A DNA stretch of 64,000 bases from assembly GCF_029351045.1 (NCBI RefSeq), contig NZ_JARKIN010000001.1, positions 2,380,001 through 2,444,000 on the forward strand. Direction: 5' to 3'. Positions 33,594-42,297 of the stretch are shown here, piece after piece. Position 1 is the first letter of the stretch; each line of letters starts with the position of its first letter. The notes beneath the pieces are model-generated. The model did no database searches and had not been told where the DNA came from. It worked only from the letters and a program-made list of their open reading frames with translations. The position numbers and the translations under genes were made by a program. Origin of the DNA: Streptomyces sp. WMMB303. GTDB lineage: Bacteria; Actinomycetota; Actinomycetes; Streptomycetales; Streptomycetaceae.

Positions 33594-36479
33594 ATGAGTG
33601 ACGAGCCGAACCGCGACGCCGACGGCCGGGAGCCGGAGTCGGACGGCCCGCCAGCGCAGACCCCCCGGCGGCAGCCGGGCCCGGCCGAGGCCGAGAGCAC
33701 CGCGGCCGCCGAGGGGAGTGCGGGGACCCCGCCGGAGCGCCCGGCGGCCGACGCGCGCCCGGGGCAGCCCGCGGCGGGCACCGACCCGAAGGCCGCGGCG
33801 CCGGAGCCGGACGCGCGGGACGAGCAGCCGGGCGCCCCGGACGAGGAGCCGGAGGCGCCCGCGGAGCCGCCGGCCGCCGCGGACGGAAAGCCGGCCGCCG
33901 CGGACGGAAAGCCGGCCGCCGCGGACGAGGAGCCGGCCGAGGCACCGGGGGGTTCCATATCCGCGGCGGAGCAGTCCGCCCGTTCCGGGTACCCCGCGAC
34001 ACCCGAGGCGTCCGCGTCGCCCCGGGAGCCGGAACGAGACGGACAGTCCGCTCCGGCGGGGGCGTCCGACCCGCCCGAGAAGCCCGCACCGCCGTCACCG
34101 GCCGACCCGGCCGCGACTGCCGCCGTTCCCCTGGGGCAGGGCCCGGCCGGGGACGGTCCCGCATCCGAGGAGAGCGGCAGTCTCATGGCGAACACCCCCG
34201 AGGCGGAGCAGGGCAAAGCCGCCAAGAAGGCCAAGAAGGCCGCCAAGAAGCAGAAGCGCCGCCGCACCGGATGGCGCAGGCTGCTGCCCACCTGGCGGAT
34301 GGTGCTCGGCGGCTTCCTGCTGGTCGTCCTGGCGGTGTCGGGTGCGCTCGTGGCCGGATACCTGCTGGTGAGCATTCCGGCCCCGAACGACGCCGCCGCG
34401 GCGCAGACCAACGTCTACCTGTACGCGGACGGCAGCCAGATCGCCCGGGACGGCGACATCAACCGGGAGAACGTCACTCTCGGCAAGGTGCCGAAGACGA
34501 CCCAGCACGCGGTGCTGGCCGCCGAGGACCGCGACTTCTACCACGAGTCCGCCGTCGACCCGCAGGCGATGGCCCGCGCGGGCTGGAAGATGATCACCGG
34601 CGGCGAGCGGCAGTCCGGCTCGACGATCACCCAGCAGTACGTGAAGAACTACTACCTGAGCCAGGACCAGACGGTCACCCGCAAGGCCAAGGAGTTCTTC
34701 ATCGCGCTCAAGCTGGACAACGAGGTCAGCAAGAACGACATCCTGCAGGGCTACCTCAACACCAGCTACTTCGGCCGGAACGCCTACGGCATCCAGTCGG
34801 CCGCGCACGCCTACTACGGCAAGGACGTCAACGAGCTGACCACCGGCGAGGGCGCCTACCTGGCCGCGCTGGTCAACTCGCCCAACGCCTACGACACCCG
34901 CGCCCACCCGGAGAGCAAGGACCGCGCCGTCGCCCGCTGGAACTACGTGCTGGACGGCATGGTCAAGGAGGGCTGGCTGAGCAAGAGCGACCGCATGGGC
35001 ATGAAGTTCCCCGAGCCGCACAAGGTCAAGCCGCCCCGGAACCTGTCCGGCGAGCGCGGCTACCTCGTGGACGCGGTCAAGAACTACCTGATCGGCAACG
35101 AGATCATCGACGAGCGGCGGCTGGCGGCCGGCGGCTTCCGGATCACCACCACGTTCCAGCCGAAGAAGCAGAAGGCTATGCGGGACGCGGTCGACGACGA
35201 ACTGATGGCGAAGCTGGACCGGAAGAACCGCAAGGTCGACAGCTACGTCCGCGCGGGCGGCGCCTCGGTCGACCCGAAGACCGGCAAGATCGTCGCGATG
35301 TACGGCGGCATCGGCTACACCAAGCAGTACACGAACAACGCGACCCGCCGGGACTACCAGGTCGGGTCCACCTTCAAGCCGTTCCTGTTCACCTCGGCCA
35401 TCCAGAACCGGTCCACCACCCAGGACGGCCGGCTCATCCGGGCCGACACCGTCTACGACGGCACCAACAAGCGCGAGGTGGTGAGCGACGGACGCGGTAC
35501 GGGATACGCGCCCGCCAACGAGGACCAGCGCTCCTACGGGAAGATCCCCGTCTCGACCGCGATGGACAAGTCGGTCAACAGCGTCTTCGCCCAGATGGGG
35601 ATCGACGTCGGCCCCAAGAACGTCAAGGAGACCGCCATCGACCTGGGCATCCCCGAGGACGCGCCCAACCTGACCGAGAACGGCTCCATCGCGCTCGGCG
35701 TCACCACGGCCTCGGTGCTCGACATGGCGGAGGCATACGCCACGCTGGCCAACCACGGCAAGCACGGCCACTACAGCATGGTGGAGAAGGCCACCCGCGG
35801 CGGTGAGGTCATCAACCTGCCCGACCCCGACCCCGTGCACGCCGTCCCCCGGGAGGCCGCCGACTCCACGACGGCCACGCTGCGCAGCGTCGTCCAGGGC
35901 GGCACCGGTACCGCGGCCCAGGCCGCCGGGCGTCCGGCCGCGGGCAAGACCGGCACCGCCGAGGAGGACAAGGCGGCCTGGTTCGCGGGCTACACCCCGG
36001 ACCTGTCCACCGTCGTGGCGGTGATGGGGCAGAACCCGAAGACGGCCGTGCAGGAACCGCTCTACGGAACGGGCGGCCGGCCCCGGGTGAACGGCGGCGG
36101 CTTCCCGACCCAGATCTGGGCCGCCTACACCAAGAAGGCGCTGGAGGGCCGCCCGGCCAAGGACTTCGATCTGGACACGGCCGGGAAGGGGAACGTGTCG
36201 CCCAGCCAACCGCCGTTCAGCACGGACCCGTCGGGTCAGGCTCCGTCGGACCGGCCGAGCGACGAGCCCTCGCGGCCCGAGGAGCCGAGCGACCGGCCGT
36301 CGACCCCGTCGACGCCGCCCTCCAGGCCGCCGTCCACCCCGCCCTCGAGCCCCCCGGCCACCGGCGGCGCCGACGGCGGTGGCAGCGGCGATCCCGGCGG
36401 CGGGGACGGCGCCGTCGGCGGGAACGGGAACGGCGGCCCCGGGGGCGACGGCGCCTCCGGGGACCCCGGCGGCCTCTGA
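33594..36479 (+). CDS. Class A (bifunctional) penicillin-binding protein
   Basis: 961 residues from an ATG at 33594 (GAGGAG upstream); a second plausible ATG lies at 34186. About 200 residues of acidic Pro/Ala/Glu-rich, disordered N-terminus and a Lys-rich patch precede one membrane helix (about 234-262). The GT51 transglycosylase domain contains AAEDRDFYHE and QSGSTITQQYVKN. The transpeptidase domain has S592-TFK, S660-VN and K785-TG, all intact. The Ser/Pro/Gly-rich last 120 residues are extracellular. It polymerises and crosslinks peptidoglycan. Confidence 0.92.
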   Translation: MSDEPNRDADGREPESDGPPAQTPRRQPGPAEAESTAAAEGSAGTPPERPAADARPGQPAAGTDPKAAAPEPDARDEQPGAPDEEPEAPAEPPAAADGKPAAADGKPAAADEEPAEAPGGSISAAEQSARSGYPATPEASASPREPERDGQSAPAGASDPPEKPAPPSPADPAATAAVPLGQGPAGDGPASEESGSLMANTPEAEQGKAAKKAKKAAKKQKRRRTGWRRLLPTWRMVLGGFLLVVLAVSGALVAGYLLVSIPAPNDAAAAQTNVYLYADGSQIARDGDINRENVTLGKVPKTTQHAVLAAEDRDFYHESAVDPQAMARAGWKMITGGERQSGSTITQQYVKNYYLSQDQTVTRKAKEFFIALKLDNEVSKNDILQGYLNTSYFGRNAYGIQSAAHAYYGKDVNELTTGEGAYLAALVNSPNAYDTRAHPESKDRAVARWNYVLDGMVKEGWLSKSDRMGMKFPEPHKVKPPRNLSGERGYLVDAVKNYLIGNEIIDERRLAAGGFRITTTFQPKKQKAMRDAVDDELMAKLDRKNRKVDSYVRAGGASVDPKTGKIVAMYGGIGYTKQYTNNATRRDYQVGSTFKPFLFTSAIQNRSTTQDGRLIRADTVYDGTNKREVVSDGRGTGYAPANEDQRSYGKIPVSTAMDKSVNSVFAQMGIDVGPKNVKETAIDLGIPEDAPNLTENGSIALGVTTASVLDMAEAYATLANHGKHGHYSMVEKATRGGEVINLPDPDPVHAVPREAADSTTATLRSVVQGGTGTAAQAAGRPAAGKTGTAEEDKAAWFAGYTPDLSTVVAVMGQNPKTAVQEPLYGTGGRPRVNGGGFPTQIWAAYTKKALEGRPAKDFDLDTAGKGNVSPSQPPFSTDPSGQAPSDRPSDEPSRPEEPSDRPSTPSTPPSRPPSTPPSSPPATGGADGGGSGDPGGGDGAVGGNGNGGPGGDGASGDPGGL
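33870..33932. repeat. Three 21-bp tandem repeats inside the PBP N-terminus
   Basis: Units at 33870-33890 and 33891-33911 are identical (7 residues, PAAADGK). A third at 33912-33932 diverges at its end (PAAADEE). Coding, in the disordered cytoplasmic tail; likely length-variable between strains. Confidence 0.85.
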
Positions 36480-36583
36480 GGCGGCACTCCCCCGGGAGCT
36501 CGTGGCGCGACACGCACCGGCCCCCGGGGGCGGATGATCCCGTGACCGGCGGCGGTGACCCGTCGCCGGCGGTGCCCGGCCGC

Positions 36584-36601
36584 CCCGCGGTCCGCCGCGG
36601 G
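36584..36601 (+). terminator. Possible terminator after the PBP gene
   Basis: CCCGCGG (36584-36590) pairs with CCGCGGG (36595-36601) around TCCG, about 105 bases after the PBP stop. It precedes the guanidine riboswitch transcript. Confidence 0.35.
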
Positions 36602-36636
36602 TGAGCCGGGCCACCACCCCCGGGCGCCCGGTTTGC

Positions 36637-36675
36637 TACGGTCCCGGGACCGGCCCGATTTCCCGGGCCGGTCCC
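36637..36675 (+). promoter_or_regulatory. Candidate -10 and hairpin upstream of the riboswitch
   Basis: TACGGT at 36637-36642 fits a TANNNT -10 element, without an obvious -35. A perfect 12-bp stem, 36646-36657 with 36664-36675, follows. Its last three bases are shared with the first strand of riboswitch helix P1, so the two structures would compete if both are transcribed. Confidence 0.4.
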
Positions 36676-36712
36676 GACGAGACGCGCCGTACCGGGCCCG
36701 GAAAGACGACGC
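36673..36712 (+). ncRNA. Guanidine-III (ykkC-III) riboswitch
   Basis: This 40-nt segment closely matches the class III guanidine aptamer as I remember it. P1 is CCCG (36673-36676) with CGGG (36693-36696). The conserved ACGAG follows P1. GCGCCGT (36684-36690) forms the pseudoknot with ACGACGC (36706-36712), six of seven pairs with one C-A mismatch, and the linker GGAAAG lies between. It ends 32 bases before an SMR exporter of the guanidinium (Gdx/SugE) type, the expected target. GCACC (36711-36715), overlapping the aptamer's 3' end, can pair with GGTGC of the ribosome binding site, suggesting translational control. Confidence 0.85.
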
Positions 36713-36744
36713 ACCCCCGCAGTCGAACTCACGGAGGTGCCGTC

Positions 36745-37065
36745 ATGGCCTGGATCCTGCTCGTCGTCGCCGGTCTCGTCGAAGTGGCCTGGGCGATCGG
36801 CCTCACCTTCACCGAGGGCTTCACCCGGCTGTGGCCCAGCGTCCTGACCGCCGCCGGGTTCGCCACCAGCATGGTGCTGCTGGCCCTCGCCGTGAAGTCC
36901 CTGCCGATCGGTACCGCCTACGGCGTCTGGGTCGGCATCGGCGCGGCGGGCGCCGCCCTCGTCGGCATGCTGGTGCTGGGCGAGCCGGTGACCCCGGCGC
37001 GGATCTTCTTCATCGCGCTGCTGCTGGTGGCCGTGGTCGGCCTCAAGGCGACCTCGGGCCACTGA
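36745..37065 (+). CDS. sugE: Small multidrug resistance-type guanidinium exporter (SugE/Gdx)
   Basis: 106 residues, ATG at 36745 with GGAGG (36733-36737). It has four membrane helices and the SMR proton/substrate Glu in the first (LVEVAWAIGLTFTEGFTR, E13 region). The GLTFTEGFTRLWPS pattern and TAYGVWVGIGAAGAALVGM place it in the SugE/Gdx branch, which exports guanidinium by proton antiport. It normally works as a dual-topology dimer, so one gene suffices. The riboswitch immediately upstream is strong independent support for the substrate. Confidence 0.93.
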   Translation: MAWILLVVAGLVEVAWAIGLTFTEGFTRLWPSVLTAAGFATSMVLLALAVKSLPIGTAYGVWVGIGAAGAALVGMLVLGEPVTPARIFFIALLLVAVVGLKATSGH

Positions 37066-37086
37066 CTGCGGGCGCGGCCGGGGGCC

Positions 37087-37135
37087 CGGACCGCCGACCG
37101 GGGTCGGGCCACCGACCGGGGCCGAGGGCGGTCCG
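37087..37135. terminator. Hairpin between convergent sugE and GroES-like genes
   Basis: CGGACCGCC (37087-37095) pairs perfectly with GGCGGTCCG (37127-37135). The loop is GC-rich and contains two near-identical GACCGGGG blocks. Confidence 0.5.
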
Positions 37136-37141
37136 GCGGTC

Positions 37142-37495
37142 CTAGAGGTACAGACCGGTGGAGTCGTCGGTGTCCTGGAGGCGTTCGGCGGCCACCGCGT
37201 GCAGATCGCGTTCGCGCATCAGGACGTAGGCGACTCCCCGCACCTCGACCTCGGCGCGGTCCTCCGGGTCGTAGAGCACCCGGTCCCCGGGCTCCACCGT
37301 GCGCACGTGCTGGCCGACGGCGACCACCTCGGCCCAGTCCAGCTTGCGTCCCACGGCTGCCGTGGCGGGGATCACGATGCCGCCGGAGGAGCGGCGCTCG
37401 CCCTCGCCGGTGTCGGTCCGTACGAGCACGCGGTCGTGCAGCATCCGGATCGGCAGCTTGTCATCGTGCGCGGAGGCGGGGGTCTTTGGGCTCAC
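37142..37495 (-). CDS. GroES-like co-chaperonin-family protein
   Basis: 117 residues, GTG at 37495. It has the Cpn10 pattern: LHDRVLVRTDTGEGERRSSGGIVIPATA (roof and mobile loop) and VEPGDRVLYDPEDRAEVEVRGVAYVLMRERDLHAV. It is longer than standard GroES because of about 15 residues at each end, and it lacks a GroEL neighbour. It is probably a paralogue rather than the main GroES. Its role is unknown. Confidence 0.8.
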   Translation of the reverse strand: MSPKTPASAHDDKLPIRMLHDRVLVRTDTGEGERRSSGGIVIPATAAVGRKLDWAEVVAVGQHVRTVEPGDRVLYDPEDRAEVEVRGVAYVLMRERDLHAVAAERLQDTDDSTGLYL

Positions 37496-37517
37496 CGGGA
37501 GACCGTATCTCAGCGCC

Positions 37518-37868
37518 TCACTTGCGGGCCCGGCGAGCCCGCCGCCCGCCGGGCCTGCGCCGGGAGGAGAGGGTCAGGACGCCACCGACCAGGACAGCGG
37601 TCAGCACCGCGGCCGGTACCACCCGCTCCAGCCGCGGGGCGCCGTCCTCGCTGACGAACTGGGCCCGCACGTCGGACACCGCGCGGTTGGCGACCACGTA
37701 CGCACGCCCCGCGGTGCGGTCCACCGCGGCGGCGGCGCGCGCCTTGGCGTCGCCGACGATGGTCTTCGGGTGGACGCGTACGGCGATCTCGTCCAGCGCG
37801 ACGGCGAGTTCCTGCCGCCTGCGGATGATGTCCGCCTCGATGTCCGCGGGGGTCCTGGCTTCCGGCAC
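37518..37868 (-). CDS. DUF3618 membrane protein
   Basis: 116 residues, GTG or ATG at 37868. The N-terminus TPADIEADIIRRRQELAVALDEIAVRVHPKTIV is typical of DUF3618. A helical middle is followed by one C-terminal membrane helix (PAAVLTAVLVGGVLTL) and a strongly basic tail. These are small actinobacterial membrane proteins of unknown role. It lies 22 bases upstream of the GroES-like gene in the same direction, so they are probably co-transcribed. Confidence 0.82.
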   Translation of the reverse strand: MPEARTPADIEADIIRRRQELAVALDEIAVRVHPKTIVGDAKARAAAAVDRTAGRAYVVANRAVSDVRAQFVSEDGAPRLERVVPAAVLTAVLVGGVLTLSSRRRPGGRRARRARK

Positions 37869-38085
37869 CGAGCTGCCTCCGTCGCTGTCAGTCCTGCGTC
37901 CTGCCGTGTGTCAGCGGCCATCCTGTCAGCTCGCCGGGCCCGCCGCCCCACGGCACCCCCGATCGGCGGCCTCCGGCTACGCTCGGGCAGGGTCGGCCCC
38001 GCCGCCACCGCGGAGACGTACCGCATGTGCAGGTGAGTACCGCGGCGGCCGCCGGAGGAAACCCACAGGAGACGAAGGAGCCCCG

Positions 38086-38562
38086 ATGAGCGCACGACTC
38101 GAGCCCGGCGACACCGCCCCCGCCTTCACGCTGCCGGACGCCGACGGCAAGGAGGTGTCGCTGGCCGACCACCGGGGCCGCAAGGTGATCGTCTACTTCT
38201 ACCCGGCGGCGCTGACCCCCGGCTGCACGAAGCAGGCCTGCGACTTCACCGACAACCTCGAACTGCTGGCCGGTCAGGGATACGACGTCATCGGCGTCTC
38301 CCCGGACAAGCCGGAGAAGCTGGCGAAGTTCCGGGAGCAGGAATCGCTGAAGGTCACCCTCGTCGGCGACCCCGGCAAGGAGACGATGGAGGCGTACGGC
38401 GCCTTCGGCGAGAAGAAGCTCTACGGCAAGACCGTCACCGGGGTCATCCGCTCCACGGTCGTCCTGGACGAGGAGGGCCGGGTCGAGCGGGCGCTGTACA
38501 ACGTGAAGGCCACCGGGCACGTCGCCAAGCTGCTCAGGGACCTGGCGCTGGCTTCGGAGTGA
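38086..38562 (+). CDS. bcp: Bcp/PrxQ-type thioredoxin-dependent peroxiredoxin
   Basis: 158 residues, ATG at 38086 with GAAGGAG upstream. The peroxidatic Cys C47 and resolving Cys C52 (TPGCTKQACDF) show the five-residue spacing of PrxQ. GVSPDKPEKLAKF and the late RSTVVLDEEGRV also match. It reduces hydroperoxides in the cytoplasm. It is divergent from the DUF3618 gene. Confidence 0.93.
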   Translation: MSARLEPGDTAPAFTLPDADGKEVSLADHRGRKVIVYFYPAALTPGCTKQACDFTDNLELLAGQGYDVIGVSPDKPEKLAKFREQESLKVTLVGDPGKETMEAYGAFGEKKLYGKTVTGVIRSTVVLDEEGRVERALYNVKATGHVAKLLRDLALASE

Positions 38563-38623
38563 TCGTGCGCCGCCTCCCGAAGCGGTCCGTATAGGGAGGT
38601 CGAGCGGGTGGTACCCATGGGGA

Positions 38624-40132
38624 ATGAAGCACGAGGACCAGCCCCCGGATCCGGCCGCGCTCAAGCGGCACCGGTACCTTTTCCGTGCCGTGCGCCGCAG
38701 ACGGGATCCGAAAGTCCGCCTCAGCGACATCACCGTGACGGACGAACCGACGGTCAAACGTGCCACCAAGGCCGCCGCTGTCGGTAATGCCATGGAGTGG
38801 TTCGACTTCGGGATCTACGCGTATCTCGCGGTCACCATCGGCAAGGTCTTCTTCCCCGGCGGCGGCAGCACCCAACTGCTGGCCTCGTTCACCGCCTTCG
38901 CGGCCTCCTTCCTGGTGCGGCCGCTGGGCGGACTGTTCTTCGGTCCGCTCGGCGACCGCATCGGGCGCAAGAAGGTGCTCGCCCTGACGATGGTGCTGAT
39001 GGCGGCGGGCACCTTCTGCATCGGGCTGATCCCCTCCTACTCCTCCATCGGCCTCGCCTCGCCGGTACTGCTGCTGCTGTGCCGGCTGGTGCAGGGCTTC
39101 TCCACCGGCGGCGAGTACGGCGGCGCCGCCACCTTCATCGCGGAGTACGCGCCGGACCGACGCCGCGGCTACTTCGGCAGCTTCCTGGAGCTGGGCACCC
39201 TCACCGGCTACACCGGGGCCGCCGCACTGGTGCTGGTGCTGAACACCGCGCTGGGCGACGCCTCGATGCTGCAGTGGGGCTGGCGTATCCCGTTCCTGGT
39301 GGGCGGGCCGATCGGGGTCGTCGGCCTGTATCTGCGGATGAAGCTGGACGAGACCCCGGCCTTCCGGAAGCGCGTCGAGCAGCTCGCTCCCTCCCCCGAG
39401 GCGGGCGCGGCGGAGGCGAGCGAGCCGAGGCTCTCGGGGAACGTGCCGCAGAAAGAGTTGAAGTCCATCTTCTCCGAGCAGTGGCGCACGCTCCTGCTGT
39501 GCGTCTGCCTGGTGGCCGCCTACAACGTCACGGACTACATGCTGCTCTCGTACATGCCGGCCTATCTGACCGACTCCCTCGGGTACGAGAACTCCATGGA
39601 GCTGATCGCGGCCATCATCACGATGGTGGCGATGGCGGCGGTCATCCAGCGGATCGGGCACCTCAACGACCGCTTCGGCCGCAAGCCCGTCCTGATGGCG
39701 GGCATGGTGGGCTTCTTCGTGCTGACCGTCCCGGTCTTCGCCCTCTTCCAGCAGGGCAGCTTCGCCGCGGTACTGGTCGGGCTGCTGGCGCTCGGCGCCT
39801 GCCTGGTGTGCCTGCTGGGCACGATGTCGGCGACGCTGCCCGCGCTCTTCCCCACCGATGTGCGCTACGGCTCGCTCTCCATCGGCTACAACGTGGCGAC
39901 CTCGCTGTTCGGCGGCACCGCGCCCGGTGTGATGACCTATCTGGTCGACAGCACCGGGGACAAGCTGGCCCCGGCCTACTACGCCTCCGGTGCGGCGCTG
40001 CTCGGCATCATCGCGGTGGCCCTGATGAAGGAGACGGCCCGGCGGCCGCTGGCCGGCTCACCCCCCTCGGTCAGCACCCCGGAGGAGGCCCGCGCGCTGG
40101 CCCGGGCCGAGAACCACGAGCCCACGTTCTGA
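38624..40132 (+). CDS. ProP-like MFS transporter (osmolyte/organic acid:H+ symporter family)
   Basis: 502 residues, ATG at 38624. It has twelve predicted helices with the metabolite:H+ symporter signature GNAMEWFDFGIYAYLA at the first helix, GDRIGRKKVL in loop 2-3 and GFSTGGEYGGAATFIAEYAPDRRRG, as in ProP (proline/glycine betaine). The basic N-terminus (about 50 residues) is longer than usual. It is co-oriented 61 bases after bcp. The substrate might be betaine, proline or dicarboxylate. Confidence 0.87.
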   Translation: MKHEDQPPDPAALKRHRYLFRAVRRRRDPKVRLSDITVTDEPTVKRATKAAAVGNAMEWFDFGIYAYLAVTIGKVFFPGGGSTQLLASFTAFAASFLVRPLGGLFFGPLGDRIGRKKVLALTMVLMAAGTFCIGLIPSYSSIGLASPVLLLLCRLVQGFSTGGEYGGAATFIAEYAPDRRRGYFGSFLELGTLTGYTGAAALVLVLNTALGDASMLQWGWRIPFLVGGPIGVVGLYLRMKLDETPAFRKRVEQLAPSPEAGAAEASEPRLSGNVPQKELKSIFSEQWRTLLLCVCLVAAYNVTDYMLLSYMPAYLTDSLGYENSMELIAAIITMVAMAAVIQRIGHLNDRFGRKPVLMAGMVGFFVLTVPVFALFQQGSFAAVLVGLLALGACLVCLLGTMSATLPALFPTDVRYGSLSIGYNVATSLFGGTAPGVMTYLVDSTGDKLAPAYYASGAALLGIIAVALMKETARRPLAGSPPSVSTPEEARALARAENHEPTF

Positions 40133-40223
40133 CCGCGCCGGGCGGCGGCGGGCGCCGGCCCGGTACCGCATGCCCGCCCCCGGCCCGGCGCCCGGCCAGG
40201 CGGGCGCAGTACGATACGTCCGC

Positions 40224-40305
40224 GCGCGAGTGCCGGAATTGGTAGACGGGACGGCTTTAGGTGCCGGTGTCTTCGGACGTGGGGGTTCGAGTCCCCCCTC
40301 GCGCA
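40224..40305 (+). tRNA. tRNA-Leu (anticodon UAG)
   Basis: 82 nt with the long variable arm of class II tRNAs (GTGTCTTCGGACG). The acceptor stem GCGCGAG/CTCGCGC is perfect; the T arm is GGGGG-TTCGAGT-CCCCC. The anticodon is TAG at 40258-40260. The outermost anticodon-stem pair appears to be an A-G mismatch (40251/40267). CCA is not encoded. Confidence 0.96.
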
Positions 40306-40318
40306 CTCTGAGGGGGTC

Positions 40319-40939
40319 TCAGTCCGAACCGAGCAGTTCCCGGACGGCGGGGGCCAGTGCGCGGAACGCCTCGCCGCGGTGGCTGATCGCGTTCTTCTCC
40401 TCCGGTTCGAGTTCCGCGCAGGTCCGGGACTCGCCCTCGGGCTGCAGGATCGGGTCGTAGCCGAAGCCGCCGTCGCCCGCGGGGGCGTGCCGGAGGGTGC
40501 CGCGCAGCCGCCCGCTGACGACGCGTTCGCTGCCGTCGGGCAGCGCGAGGGCGGCCGCGCACTCGAAGTGGGCGGCGCGGTGCGCGGTGTCGATGTCGGC
40601 GAGCTGGGCCAGCAGCAGGTCCAGATTGGCGGCGTCGTCCCCGTGCCGGCCGGCCCAGCGTGCCGAGAAGATACCGGGTGCTCCGCCGAGTACGTCGACA
40701 CAGAGCCCGGAGTCGTCCGCGACGGCGGGCAGCCCGGTGGCGCGTGCGAGGGCGTGCGCCTTGAGGAGCGCGTTCTCCGCGAACGTCACCCCCGTCTCCT
40801 TGACGTCGGGCACCTCGGGGTGGGCGTCCGCGCCCACCAGGTCCAGTTCGAGGCCCGCGTCGGCGAGGATCGCCTTCAGCTCGACGACCTTGTGGGCGTT
40901 GCGGGTGGCCAGGATCAGGCGCTGGGTGCTCATGGCCAC
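40319..40939 (-). CDS. rdgB: RdgB/HAM1-family non-canonical purine NTP pyrophosphatase
   Basis: 206 residues from a GTG at 40939 (GGGAG seven bases upstream); an ATG two codons later is possible. Family motifs: LATRNAHKVVELKAIL, the acidic VADDSGLCVDVLGGAPGIFSARWAG (metal and purine binding) and GGFGYDPI. It removes ITP, dITP and XTP from nucleotide pools. It lies in the conserved actinobacterial order rph-(lipoprotein)-rdgB on the minus strand. Confidence 0.93.
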   Translation of the reverse strand: MAMSTQRLILATRNAHKVVELKAILADAGLELDLVGADAHPEVPDVKETGVTFAENALLKAHALARATGLPAVADDSGLCVDVLGGAPGIFSARWAGRHGDDAANLDLLLAQLADIDTAHRAAHFECAAALALPDGSERVVSGRLRGTLRHAPAGDGGFGYDPILQPEGESRTCAELEPEEKNAISHRGEAFRALAPAVRELLGSD

Positions 40940-40966
40940 CCAGTATCTCCCTGCCGGGGGCGCGGT

Positions 40967-41356
40967 TCAGCCGGGGGTGCAGACCTGTGTCAGCTCGTCG
41001 GCCGCGTCGGTCACCGGCCCGGTCCGCGGGGTGCGCCCGGCCTCCACGTCGGAGCGGACGCTGTCGGCCGCCTTCTGCAATCGGGAGACGGACTCGGCGA
41101 TGTCGCCGTCGTCCGTCTCCTCGGATATCGCGTCGAGGTTCTTGTCGATCCGGTCCAGGGCCTGCTTCGCCTGGGCCGGGTCCTCGCCCGCGTCGGAGAC
41201 GGCCTGCCGAAGGTCGTCCACGGAGCGGGCGACGGTCACCGCCGTACCCGCGCAGTCCAGTGTCCGGTCGACGGCCGAGCAGCCCGCCATCGCCGGTACG
41301 GTCAGCACGACAGCCGTGACGGCAGCCGTTGTCAGAGCAGTCCTCCTGCGTGACAC
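40967..41356 (-). CDS. Small helical lipoprotein, function unknown
   Basis: 129 residues from a GTG at 41356 (GGGGA upstream); a longer frame to 41392 has no better start. Lipobox MAGC at the end of a basic-hydrophobic leader (SRRRTALTTAAVTAVVLTVPAMAGC). The mature part is acidic and almost entirely helical with three further cysteine-containing spots. I do not recognise a family. It lies between rdgB and rph in the same direction. Confidence 0.7.
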   Translation of the reverse strand: MSRRRTALTTAAVTAVVLTVPAMAGCSAVDRTLDCAGTAVTVARSVDDLRQAVSDAGEDPAQAKQALDRIDKNLDAISEETDDGDIAESVSRLQKAADSVRSDVEAGRTPRTGPVTDAADELTQVCTPG

Positions 41357-41485
41357 CTCAGCGTCCCCTCCCCGAGACTGGTCGGGCCGCACGGTTCGAC
41401 ACGTGCGGCCCGCACCCCGTCAGACGCGTAAAGCAGGGGCAAAGTTCCCCCGCCCGTCCGGATTTCCGGGCCTTGGCCCTCCGGT

Positions 41486-42211
41486 TCAGCGTCCCAGCGC
41501 CGTGCGCTGCGCACCGTCGAGCTGGGCGCAGCCGGCGACCGCGAGATCGAGCAGCCCGTTGAGCTCCTCGCGGGCGAAGGGCTCGCCCTCGGCGGTGCCC
41601 TGCACCTCCACGAAGCGCCCGTCGCCGGTGCAGACGACGTTCATGTCGGTCTCGGCGCGCACGTCCTCCTCGTAGCGCAGGTCGAGCATCGGCACGCCGT
41701 CGACGATGCCGACGCTCACGGCGGCGACGGTACCGGTCAGCGGCTTCACCTTGGCCTTGACGAGCTTGCGCTCCTGCGCCCAGGCGATCGCGTCGGCCAG
41801 TGCGACGTAGGCGCCGGTGATGGCCGCGGTGCGGGTGCCGCCGTCCGCCTGGAGGACGTCGCAGTCGAGCACGATGGTGTTCTCGCCCAGCGCCTTGTAG
41901 TCCACGACGGCCCGCAGCGAGCGGCCGACGAGGCGGGAGATCTCATGGGTGCGGCCGCCGATCCGGCCGCGCACGGACTCGCGGTCGCCACGCGTGTTGG
42001 TGGCACGCGGCAGCATGGCGTACTCCGCGGTGACCCAGCCCTCGCCGCTGCCCTTGCGCCAGCGGGGCACGCCCTCGGTGAGGCTGGCGGTGCACAGCAC
42101 CCGGGTGTCGCCGAAGGAGACCAGGACGGAGCCTTCGGCGTGCTTGCTCCAACCGCGCTCGATCGTGACGGGTCGCAGCTCCTCGGCCGTACGGCCGTCG
42201 ATACGTGACAT
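41486..42211 (-). CDS. rph: Ribonuclease PH
   Basis: 241 residues, ATG at 42211. The full RNase PH pattern is present: [26 protein letters not shown] in part, [48 protein letters not shown] and the catalytic [14 protein letters not shown]. It trims tRNA 3' ends using phosphate. It is upstream of the lipoprotein and rdgB genes. Confidence 0.96.
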   Translation of the reverse strand: MSRIDGRTAEELRPVTIERGWSKHAEGSVLVSFGDTRVLCTASLTEGVPRWRKGSGEGWVTAEYAMLPRATNTRGDRESVRGRIGGRTHEISRLVGRSLRAVVDYKALGENTIVLDCDVLQADGGTRTAAITGAYVALADAIAWAQERKLVKAKVKPLTGTVAAVSVGIVDGVPMLDLRYEEDVRAETDMNVVCTGDGRFVEVQGTAEGEPFAREELNGLLDLAVAGCAQLDGAQRTALGR

Positions 42212-42297
42212 GGGGGCGAGCGTATCCCCGGCCGGGGGCCCGGGCCGAACGCGGCCCCGGGCCGCCGGGCGGCGGGCGGGCCCGGCCGGGGGGCGGC

